In this document: positions 1-5,132 of the stretch, piece by piece
How the letters are laid out: each line of letters starts with the position of its first letter
Numbering within the stretch: the first letter of the stretch is position 1
Assembly: GCA_034434635.1 (NCBI GenBank)
Contig: DAOTYX010000056.1
Span: forward strand, 1 to 5,464
DNA from: DAOTYX01 sp034434635
Lineage (GTDB): Bacteria; Chloroflexota; Anaerolineae; B4-G1; DUEL01
Direction of reading: 5' to 3'
Length of the DNA: 5,464 bases
Program-made: the position numbers and the translations under genes
Notes under the pieces: generated by a model
Told to the model about the DNA's origin: nothing
Seen by the model: only the letters and a program-made list of their open reading frames with translations
Databases searched by the model: none

Positions 1-19
1 GGCGCAGCGCCGCTGCGCC
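1..19. repeat. Perfect hairpin H1, left copy
   Basis: The inverted repeat GGCGCAGC / GCTGCGCC has 8 paired bases around a 3-nt loop, followed by CCTACAGCC. It may extend left of the window, since the right copy at 3641-3669 has a 12-bp stem built on the same GGGGCGCAG / CTGCGCCCC core. No T-run follows, so it is not a classical intrinsic terminator on the plus strand. Confidence 0.7.
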
Positions 20-32
20 CCTACAGCCGCCC

Positions 33-56
33 GCCGACGCATAGGGATGCGTCGGC
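33..56. repeat. Perfect hairpin within the 34-bp direct repeat
   Basis: GCCGACGCAT pairs with ATGCGTCGGC (10 bp) around the loop AGGG. The same hairpin occurs in the second copy of the 34-bp exact repeat at 287-320. Its core, GCAT-AGGG-ATGC, resembles the reverse complement of the core in the 57-bp units (GCAT-CCCN-ATGC), so the two hairpins may be related. Confidence 0.75.
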
Positions 57-156
57 CACCAGGGATGCATCGGCCACAGGGATGCGCCGGCCACCAGGGA
101 TGCATCGGCCACAGGGATGCATCGGCCACAGGACACGTCGGCCACAGGGATGCGCA
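43..156. repeat. 17/18-bp tandem array 1
   Basis: Consecutive units of consensus AGGGATGCRTCGGCCAC start at 43, 61, 78, 96, 113 and 130 (the last degenerate, aggacacg...), and a final unit start at 146 runs into the terminal module. The first four units alternate 18 and 17 bp and form a 35-bp higher-order repeat: 43-77 and 78-112 differ at one base (t52 versus c87). There are no spacers between units, so this is a tandem array rather than a CRISPR. Near-identity of neighbours suggests recent slippage or unequal exchange. Confidence 0.85.
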
Positions 157-185
157 CGGCTTCAGCCGCCGCGTCCAGCAGGGCC

Positions 186-299
186 GCCAGCGCGGGCCTG
201 TCCCCAAAACCGTAGGGCGGCATCCCAATGCCGCCCGCCGACGCCAGCGCGGGCCTGTCCCCAAAACCGTAGGGCGGCATCCCGATGCCGCCCGCCGAC
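186..299. repeat. 57-bp tandem duplication with hairpin H2
   Basis: Copies 186-242 and 243-299 are identical except for one base (a227 versus g284). Each holds a perfect hairpin, GGGCGGCAT / ATGCCGCCC (9-bp stem, 4-nt loop), at 215-236 and 272-293. The only difference between copies falls on the last base of the loop (CCCA versus CCCG). A third copy of the hairpin with loop CCCC lies at 3705-3726. The fully conserved stem and variable loop base suggest a structured REP-like element. Confidence 0.9.
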
Positions 300-303
300 G
301 CAT

Positions 304-366
304 AGGGATGCGTCGGCCACAGGGATGCGTCGGCTACAGGGATGCGCGCGGCTTCAGCCGCCGCGC
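304..366. repeat. 17-bp array 2 and terminal module
   Basis: Units start at 304 and 321 (AGGGATGCGTCGGCCAC and a variant with CTAC), and a truncated unit start at 338 leads into a module resembling 157-173 (cggcttcagccgccgcg). The terminal module can fold as GCGCGGC / GCCGCGC (346-352 with 360-366, 7-nt loop). That fold ends 10 bp after the GH13 stop codon on the minus strand. It could slow or end GH13 transcription, but no U-run follows it, so a terminator role is only possible. Confidence 0.65.
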
Positions 367-375
367 CCGTTGATG

Positions 376-3300
376 TCACCGCCGCCGCACCAGCGGCAGA
401 TGGCACCAGTACTCCGGCGTGGTGGTGAGGATCGCGCCCCACTCCGGGCGCACCGTCACCGTGGCCGCGCCCCCGCTGACGATGACGCGGGCGCGGTTGA
501 GCAGGTCGCTCAGCCGTGTGCCATCCGCCAGGTAACCGCTCAACGGCACGCTCACGGTTTGCGTCGTCCCGCTGCGGTTGACTACCACCACCGCCGTCTC
601 CGTCCCCTCCAGCCTCCGCCCGAAGGCGTACACGCCGTGGGCGTCGTCAGCCAGCAGCGTGTCGAAGGAACCGGTGCGCAGCGCCGGGTGTGCACCGCGG
701 ATGCGTCCCAGTTGGGCGTAGACCGCTCGCACCCCTGGCCGCGCCTGGTAATAGCCGGGCGTGTCCGCCCACGGGTATGGCGCGCGGTTGTAGGGATCGT
801 CCTCCCAGGTGCTGTTGTACCAGCGGCCTGGTGACTCCAGCCCCACCTCATCGCCGTAATACACCGTCGGCGCGCCGGGCAGGGTGAACTGCAAGAGCGC
901 CAGCAGCCCCTGACGCGCGTCCAACTCCGCCGGGGTCAGGTCGCTGCCATCGGCGTGTTGGGCGTGGCCCAGGACAAAGCGCACGCGGTTGGTGTCGTGG
1001 CTGCCGGCCAGGTTTAGCATCGCGTACCAGGCCGCGGGTGGGTAGTCCTCCTGGATGGCGTGCAGCCAGTCGTCGAACTGAGAGACCGTGATCGGGTTCA
1101 GCGGGCCGCTGGCGGAGCCGGGGTTGTTGTCGTTGTCGGTGTAGGGGGTGTCCCGCAGGAAGGAAAGCAGCGCGCTGCGGAAGCGGTAGTTCATCACGCT
1201 GTCCCATTCCTGGCCCAGGAGCCAATACGTCGCGTCTCCCCACTCCTCGCCGATGATTACCGCCTGGGGGGCGGCTGCCTTCACACGGCTACGGAAACCC
1301 TCCCAGTAGTCGCTGCGGCCGTCGCTCAGCGTCACCGCACCCCCGTCTATATCCCCGCCCACGTCCAGCCGCCAGCCGTCGGCGCCGAAGAGGAGCCAGC
1401 GCGTGGCGATGGGGTTCGTCCCGCTGTAGATGTACGTCCGAACATCGGCCTGGTCCGACTGCAGGCGTGGCAGGGTATCGTAGATCCACCACATCTCGTA
1501 GTCATCCGGCCAGTGGTTGAAGCGGTACCAGGAGAAGTACGGGCTGCTCTGCGATTCGTAAGCGCCCAGGGTGGGGTAGTGGCTGTAGCGGTCGAAGTAG
1601 AGGCTGTCGGAGGAGGTGTGGTTGAAGACCCCGTCCAGGATGACGTGCATGCCGCGGGCGTGGGCCGCGGTCAGCAGGGCCGCCAGCGCCGCGTCGCCGC
1701 CCAGGGCGGGGTCCACCTGCTCGTAGGAGGCGGTGTCGTAGCGGTGGTTGGAGGGGGAGAGGAAGATCGGATTGAGGTAGAGCACGGTCACCCCCAGCCC
1801 TTGCAGGTCGTCGAGCCGCTGCGTAACCCCCTGGAGGTCGCCGCCGTAGAAGTCCTCGGACCAGCGGTTGTGGAACGGACTGGGGGGGTTGCGGGGGTCT
1901 ATGACCTGGGTGTTCCAGGCGGGGTAGGTGATGCCGCCGTGCGGGTTGTCGTAGAAGACGTGCGTGCCGCTGACGACATTGTTGGCCGGGTCGCCGTCCC
2001 GGAAGCGGTCGGGGAAAATCTGGTAGACGACGCCGTTCTGGAGCCAGGCGGGGGTCTGGAAGGCGGGGTCATAGACGGTGATGCGGAAGGCGTCGTAGAT
2101 GGGGTTGTCGTCCACCGCGTGGCCCCAGCCGTTGCGCCCATCGTAGGCGGCGTCATCCACGTACCAGTCGTGGTCGGCTCCGTCTATGGCCTCGAACTTG
2201 TAGTACATCAGCGTGGGGGTGAGCGGGGCGGTAGCGACCGCCTCCCAGTAGTCGTAGGCGGTGTCGCTGAGGACGCGGGTCATCGTCAGCGTGGCCACCT
2301 CCCCCTGGTTGTGCAGGTAGACGTGCAGCACCGCGCCGGTCAGGTCGTCGCGGCAGGCGCGCAGGCGCAGGGTGACGGTGACGGCCGCGGGGATGGTCCC
2401 CCACGGCTGCCGGTAGGTCTCGTCGCGGGTGAAGTGACCCAGGCAGCCCCACCAGATGTCCCCGTCGGCGCTGGCCGGCCCGTAGGTGACGTGGCGCACG
2501 TCCATCCCCACGCCGGCGCTGCTGACGGCGGTGGCGGTGATGGTGTTGACGCCAGGGTCGAGGGGTACAGCCTGGGTGAAGTATCCCGCGCCGTCGAGGG
2601 TGGGGGTGTAGAGGTGCGTGCCGTTGACCGACAGCGTGACGGTGACCGCCGCGCTGGGGCTGACAACGCCCGTGACCGTGATCGGCGTGGAGAGGAAATG
2701 TGTCCCCTCGGCAGGGGAGAGGATCCGCACGTCCTGAGCGGTGACGAGGACGTACGTGGCCAGGAAGCGCTGCACCGTCGGGTCATCCCAGCCTGCTGAC
2801 TGATCGTCGCTGGGGACGGTATCGTAGGCCCCCTTGGTGCTCCCTGTCTGTGTGGCGAAGAACTGCAGGTGGATCGGGGTGCCGGGTGTGGCAGCCATAC
2901 CCAGGTCTGCCAGGGGGATGGCGAACTCCAGCCCCTGCCCGTCGGCGAAGGCCAGGCGCTCGCTGACCATCGTCCCGCCACTCAGCCCGCCCCAGTTGAC
3001 GCCGCCGCCAGTCGTGTAGTTGCTGCCGTTCCAGCGGCGCAACTCGCTCCAGCCGTTGTCGTACATGCCGCAGCAGTCGTGGCCCACGATGTTGCCGCGC
3101 AGGATGAAGTCGGGGATGATGCGGTAGGGCAGCGGGGTGGGGGCCTGGCCGACGTTGGCGTGGGTGGCGGTGTAGGCGAAGGTGATGGCGTTGCCCCACG
3201 GGTCGGTCGGCGCGGCGCCGCCGGTGGCGGTGTACTGGCCGGTGGCGATGACCAGTCCGTAGGAGCCGGAGGACTGGGTGTGGGAATAGGCCGGCAGGGG

Positions 3301-3570
3301 CACCAGGACGTACAGGTTGCGCGTGTCGTTGGTCACGTAGAGGCTGATGACTTCGGTCCAACCTGTGCCGATCCAGCCTTCAATGGTGCTGTTCAGGTCA
3401 TCGGGGTCGCTGGCCAGCGCCGGGCCGTACCCACTATCGGCGCGGCCGTCGAGGATGATGGCGGCGTGGGGTTGCAGAGGGGCGCGCAGCAGGAACAGGA
3501 GGGCCAGGGCAGGCAAGAGGCTGGCGCAACCGCTCAAGAGTAGCCACATCGAGCGCTGACGGGTTATCAT
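376..3570 (-). CDS. Secreted multidomain GH13 alpha-amylase / neopullulanase-type enzyme
   Basis: Predicted extracellular hydrolase of alpha-1,4-linked glucans (starch, maltodextrin or pullulan), 1064 aa from the ATG at 3570. Residues 1-36 look like a Sec signal or anchor: basic start, then a Leu-rich stretch. Residues about 37-278 are a CBM9/DOMON-like beta-sandwich, 281-364 a glucodextranase-B-like Ig domain, and 371-496 a CBM34-like N-domain typical of neopullulanases. The catalytic barrel starts near 511 (VVYQIFPDRF; likely calcium loop DGDPANN). All GH13 motifs are present: SNHRYD (His609), DGVFNH (646-651), region V-like LPRL (700-703), GWRLDV with nucleophile Asp736, GEEW with acid/base Glu775, and GSHDTN with Asp859. 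A beta-rich C-domain ends in HLPLVRRR. The motifs fit the neopullulanase/TVAI-like group; exact specificity (alpha-1,4 only or also alpha-1,6) is not readable. Start choice: a GTG at 3621 lies upstream of the predicted transcription start, whereas the ATG at 3570 has a purine-rich GGAG site. A monocistronic, own-promoter gene. Confidence 0.93.
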   Translation of the reverse strand: MITRQRSMWLLLSGCASLLPALALLFLLRAPLQPHAAIILDGRADSGYGPALASDPDDLNSTIEGWIGTGWTEVISLYVTNDTRNLYVLVPLPAYSHTQSSGSYGLVIATGQYTATGGAAPTDPWGNAITFAYTATHANVGQAPTPLPYRIIPDFILRGNIVGHDCCGMYDNGWSELRRWNGSNYTTGGGVNWGGLSGGTMVSERLAFADGQGLEFAIPLADLGMAATPGTPIHLQFFATQTGSTKGAYDTVPSDDQSAGWDDPTVQRFLATYVLVTAQDVRILSPAEGTHFLSTPITVTGVVSPSAAVTVTLSVNGTHLYTPTLDGAGYFTQAVPLDPGVNTITATAVSSAGVGMDVRHVTYGPASADGDIWWGCLGHFTRDETYRQPWGTIPAAVTVTLRLRACRDDLTGAVLHVYLHNQGEVATLTMTRVLSDTAYDYWEAVATAPLTPTLMYYKFEAIDGADHDWYVDDAAYDGRNGWGHAVDDNPIYDAFRITVYDPAFQTPAWLQNGVVYQIFPDRFRDGDPANNVVSGTHVFYDNPHGGITYPAWNTQVIDPRNPPSPFHNRWSEDFYGGDLQGVTQRLDDLQGLGVTVLYLNPIFLSPSNHRYDTASYEQVDPALGGDAALAALLTAAHARGMHVILDGVFNHTSSDSLYFDRYSHYPTLGAYESQSSPYFSWYRFNHWPDDYEMWWIYDTLPRLQSDQADVRTYIYSGTNPIATRWLLFGADGWRLDVGGDIDGGAVTLSDGRSDYWEGFRSRVKAAAPQAVIIGEEWGDATYWLLGQEWDSVMNYRFRSALLSFLRDTPYTDNDNNPGSASGPLNPITVSQFDDWLHAIQEDYPPAAWYAMLNLAGSHDTNRVRFVLGHAQHADGSDLTPAELDARQGLLALLQFTLPGAPTVYYGDEVGLESPGRWYNSTWEDDPYNRAPYPWADTPGYYQARPGVRAVYAQLGRIRGAHPALRTGSFDTLLADDAHGVYAFGRRLEGTETAVVVVNRSGTTQTVSVPLSGYLADGTRLSDLLNRARVIVSGGAATVTVRPEWGAILTTTPEYWCHLPLVRRR

Positions 3571-3578
3571 CTCTCTCC
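3571..3578 (-). promoter_or_regulatory. Ribosome binding site of the GH13 gene
   Basis: On the minus strand GGAGAGAG directly precedes the ATG at 3570, with a 4-nt gap after GGAG. The alternative starts in the same frame (ATG at 3585, ATG at 3549, GTG at 3621) lack such a site. This supports the 3570 start, although the spacing is slightly short. Confidence 0.5.
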
Positions 3579-3611
3579 ACGTCATTGGTTGGGGTGGATC
3601 GGGGCAAGGGC

Positions 3612-3640
3612 ATGATAACACGTCTGAACCGGTCGTGCAA
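3612..3640 (-). promoter_or_regulatory. Predicted sigma70-type promoter of the GH13 gene
   Basis: On the minus strand TTGCAC (3635-3640, 3 of 6 consensus bases) is followed after 17 bp by TATCAT (3612-3617, 5 of 6), with an extended -10 TGT in front. Expected transcription start is near 3605, giving a 5' leader of about 35 nt to the ATG at 3570. The -35 box abuts the hairpin that begins at 3641. The -35 is weak and the call rests on pattern alone. Confidence 0.5.
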
Positions 3641-3780
3641 GCAGGGGCGCAGCGCTACTGCGCCCCTGCGCGGGCTGGCCTGCAGCCCCGTCCCAACAAC
3701 CGCAGGGCGGCATCCCCATGCCGCCCGCCGACGCAGCGGTGGTCGTCAGCCGCCGCGTCCAGCAGCGCCGCCTGGCGGGG
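3641..3780. repeat. Composite hairpin repeat, right copy
   Basis: This is a second, more compact copy of the module family at 1-375, in the same orientation. Hairpin H1 is at 3641-3669 (12-bp perfect stem GCAGGGGCGCAG / CTGCGCCCCTGC, 5-nt loop). Hairpin H2 is at 3705-3726 (GGGCGGCAT / ATGCCGCCC, loop CCCC), followed by the shared cgccgacgc. A 24-bp module at 3749-3772 matches 165-188 with one mismatch. The 17-bp array is absent here. The element fills the space between the two divergent promoters, so it could affect either; a regulatory role is speculation. Confidence 0.8.
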
Positions 3781-3797
3781 GATACCTCAGAGCCCAG

Positions 3798-3826
3798 TTA
3801 CCATTCTCCGCGAGCCGTGCTATAAT
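3798..3826 (+). promoter_or_regulatory. Predicted sigma70-type promoter of the lipoprotein pair
   Basis: TTACCA (3798-3803, 4 of 6 consensus bases), a 17-bp spacer and a perfect TATAAT (3821-3826) with an extended -10 TGC (3818-3820). Expected transcription start is near 3833. This is the best promoter match in the window. It places the GTG at 3832 and ATG at 3835 at or next to the transcription start, favouring the downstream ATG at 3862. Confidence 0.7.
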
Positions 3827-3851
3827 CGGCTGTGATGGGTAGCCAAACACT

Positions 3852-3860
3852 GGGGGGTGG
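3852..3860 (+). promoter_or_regulatory. Ribosome binding site deciding the first lipoprotein start
   Basis: A G-rich GGGGGGTGG lies just before the ATG at 3862, and its GGGGGTG matches GGAGGTG at six of seven bases. The in-frame GTG at 3832 and ATG at 3835 have no such site and coincide with the -10 flank or transcription start. Confidence 0.45.
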
Positions 3861-3861
3861 A

Positions 3862-4521
3862 ATGCACGGCAGAGCGAAACGACCACGTCTGGCTGCGCTG
3901 CTCCTGGCGGTCCTGCTGATGCTCATCGCCGGCTGCAACAGAGGCGCCGACGGCCTGCTGCTCAACGAGCGCTTCGGCAATCCCGAAAGCGGCTGGGGGG
4001 CCGATAGCCGCGAGGAGTTCGACCGGGGTTACCAGGATGGGAAGTACGCCATTGAGGTGTATGCGCCGAACTGGTTGGCCTGGGCTCATCCGGGCCGCCG
4101 CTTTGGCGATGTGGATGTCACCGTCGAGGCGCGCCAGACCAGCGGCGGCAGTGATGGACATTACGGCCTGCTGTGTCGTTACAACCGCGGCGATTTCTAC
4201 TACTTCGCCATCACGCCGGATGGTTACTACGCCATCCTGTTGATCCGAAACGGCGAACAGACCGTGCTGAGCGGCGATGGTTTCCTGCCCACTTCCGCTG
4301 TCCGCCCCGTGGGGGAGGTCAACATCATCCGCGCGGTCTGTGACGGGGTGGACCTCAGCATGTATGTCAACGGTCAGCACCTGGCGACGGTGCGTGACGA
4401 CGTGCTGCGCCGGGGCGACGTGGGCGTGGCGGTCGGCTCCGGCCCCAGCGGCGACATCCGAGTTCTATTCGACAACCTGCAGGTGGCGCCCCCACAGGCG
4501 GGCGGGGGAGAGGGGCAATGA
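3862..4521 (+). CDS. Lipoprotein with LamG/DUF1080-like beta-sandwich domain (first of a pair)
   Basis: Predicted membrane-anchored surface lipoprotein of 219 aa; function unknown. Residues 1-25 are a lipoprotein signal: basic HGRAKRPR, a Leu/Ala-rich core and lipobox LIAGC with Cys25 as the lipidated residue. Residues about 31-210 form one domain resembling concanavalin-like/3-keto-disaccharide hydrolase (DUF1080-type) beta-sandwiches, with the patterns PNWLAW, DVDVTVEA, YVNGQHLATV, GDVGVAVGS and VLFDNLQV. I see no established catalytic residues; glycan or ligand binding is an inference from the fold. Two further cysteines (105 and 160) could form a disulfide. The start at ATG 3862 is chosen over in-frame starts at 3832/3835 because of the promoter position and the G-rich ribosome site. 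The gene leads a two-gene operon and its stop overlaps the next start as ATGA. The Gly-rich C-terminal end (AGGGEGQ) doubles as the next gene's ribosome site. Confidence 0.85.
   Translation: MHGRAKRPRLAALLLAVLLMLIAGCNRGADGLLLNERFGNPESGWGADSREEFDRGYQDGKYAIEVYAPNWLAWAHPGRRFGDVDVTVEARQTSGGSDGHYGLLCRYNRGDFYYFAITPDGYYAILLIRNGEQTVLSGDGFLPTSAVRPVGEVNIIRAVCDGVDLSMYVNGQHLATVRDDVLRRGDVGVAVGSGPSGDIRVLFDNLQVAPPQAGGGEGQ
4505..4515 (+). promoter_or_regulatory. Ribosome binding site of the second lipoprotein, inside the first gene
   Basis: GGGGAGAGGGG lies within the last codons of the first lipoprotein gene, 2 nt before the ATG at 4518, with GGAG-type cores 4 to 7 nt from the start. With the ATGA stop-start overlap it indicates translational coupling. 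Confidence 0.55.
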
Positions 4522-5132
4522 AGAGAATCGGGGTGGTGGGCCTGTTGGTCGTGTTTCTGGCCGCCTGCACGCCGGCGGCGACCACTGCCTGGAGCGATGA
4601 CTTCTCCGCTCCTGGCTCCTGGCTGGCGGAGTCGGATGCTGCTGCGCAGGTGGGAGTGCAGGGCGGCGTCCTGCGGGTGTTCATCGCCGTGCCCAATCAG
4701 TTGGCCTGGACGGTCGCCGGGCGCGATCTATCCGATTTCCACCTGACCGTCGAGGCCACGCAGGTTGCCGGCCCCGATGACAACGAGTACGGCGTGCTGG
4801 CGCGGGTGCAGGACAACAGCAATTTCTACCGCTTCTCCATCAGCGGCGACGGCTATTTTCTGGTCAGCAAGTTCGTGGATGGATCGCCAGAGCCGCTGAA
4901 CGGCAACTGGACCCCCAGCCAGGCCATCCATCTGGGACAGGCGACCAACGTCGTGGAGGTGATCGCCGAGGGGAGCACATTCACTTTTATCGTCAACGGC
5001 GAGCAACTGGCGCAGGTGGATGACGGGCAGTTCGCCCACGGGGACATCGGCCTCTACGCCGGCAGTTTCTACGAGGGTGGGGTAGAAGTGTCCTTCGACA
5101 ACCTGCGCGTGGAGCCGGTCACCGCACAGTAG
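4518..5132 (+). CDS. Lipoprotein with LamG/DUF1080-like beta-sandwich domain (second of a pair)
   Basis: Predicted 204-aa lipoprotein, paralogous to the preceding gene. MKRIGVVGLLVVFLAAC is a compact lipoprotein signal with lipobox LAAC and Cys17 as the anchor. Residues about 25-198 align along their whole length with the first protein: PNQLAW versus PNWLAW, LTVEATQVAGPDD versus VTVEARQTSGGSD, NFYRFSISGDGYF versus DFYYFAITPDGYY, IVNGEQLAQV versus YVNGQHLATV, GDIGLYAGS versus GDVGVAVGS, and SFDNLRVEP versus LFDNLQVAP. The two cysteines of the first protein's domain are not conserved here. No catalytic centre is recognised; a glycan- or partner-binding role on the outer membrane face is inferred. 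Expression should depend on the upstream promoter at 3798-3826 through the ATGA overlap. Its 3' end overlaps the convergent glycosyltransferase gene by 64 bp, leaving no room for a dedicated terminator. Confidence 0.87.
   Translation: MKRIGVVGLLVVFLAACTPAATTAWSDDFSAPGSWLAESDAAAQVGVQGGVLRVFIAVPNQLAWTVAGRDLSDFHLTVEATQVAGPDDNEYGVLARVQDNSNFYRFSISGDGYFLVSKFVDGSPEPLNGNWTPSQAIHLGQATNVVEVIAEGSTFTFIVNGEQLAQVDDGQFAHGDIGLYAGSFYEGGVEVSFDNLRVEPVTAQ

Larger units (their letters stand above)
1..375. repeat. Composite GC-rich hairpin-repeat region, no gene
   Basis: This gene-free stretch downstream of the GH13 gene is built almost entirely of repeated modules. In order they are: a hairpin at 1-19 (stem GGCGCAGC, 3-nt loop), a first 17/18-bp array at 43-156, a short module at 157-188 (ttcagccgccgcg core), two tandem copies of a 57-bp unit at 186-299, a second short array at 304-345 and a second terminal module at 346-366. 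A 34-bp stretch at 26-59 recurs exactly at 287-320. The same module types return at 3641-3780 on the other side of the GH13 gene. Open frames crossing this region give only low-complexity Arg/His/Gly/Pro-rich translations and are not credible genes. Likely identity: REP-like or MITE-like non-coding repeats (inference); no transposase is present in the window. Confidence 0.8.

Noticed and set aside
43..345. CRISPR array
   Set aside because: Units of 17/18 bp lie head to tail with no unique spacers of 25-45 bp, and there are no cas genes.
346..366. Intrinsic terminator after the GH13 stop
   Set aside because: A 7-bp GC hairpin exists 10 bp downstream on the minus strand, but no U-run follows and it belongs to the repeat family, so it is described only as part of the repeat.
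47..834. Overlapping plus-strand open frames starting in the repeat region
   Set aside because: Their residues mirror the DNA repeats (GHRDA-, CPQNRRAA-like blocks), and the second runs antisense into the GH13 gene. No ribosome site or family resemblance.
1882..1910. G-quadruplex-like G runs (G7, G5, GGG)
   Set aside because: They lie within GH13 coding sequence on the template strand and are explained by Pro codons (NPPSP) in a high-GC gene.
1060..2799. 579-codon open frame on the plus strand opposite the GH13 gene
   Set aside because: The translation is Val/Gly/Ala/Arg-rich with no recognisable domain. It lies wholly antisense to a gene with intact catalytic motifs, as expected by chance in high-GC DNA. 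The 2869-3543 plus-strand frame is rejected for the same reason.
3526..3570. Lipobox (LLSGC) in the GH13 N-terminus
   Set aside because: LLSGC at residues 11-15 fits the pattern, but the hydrophobic core before it is only about five residues and a longer Leu-rich segment follows the Cys. A standard Sec signal or membrane anchor is more likely.
3571..3621. Longer GH13 start at GTG 3621 (17 extra residues)
   Set aside because: It lies upstream of the predicted transcription start, has no ribosome site, and puts a Cys/Pro-rich segment ahead of the basic signal-peptide start.
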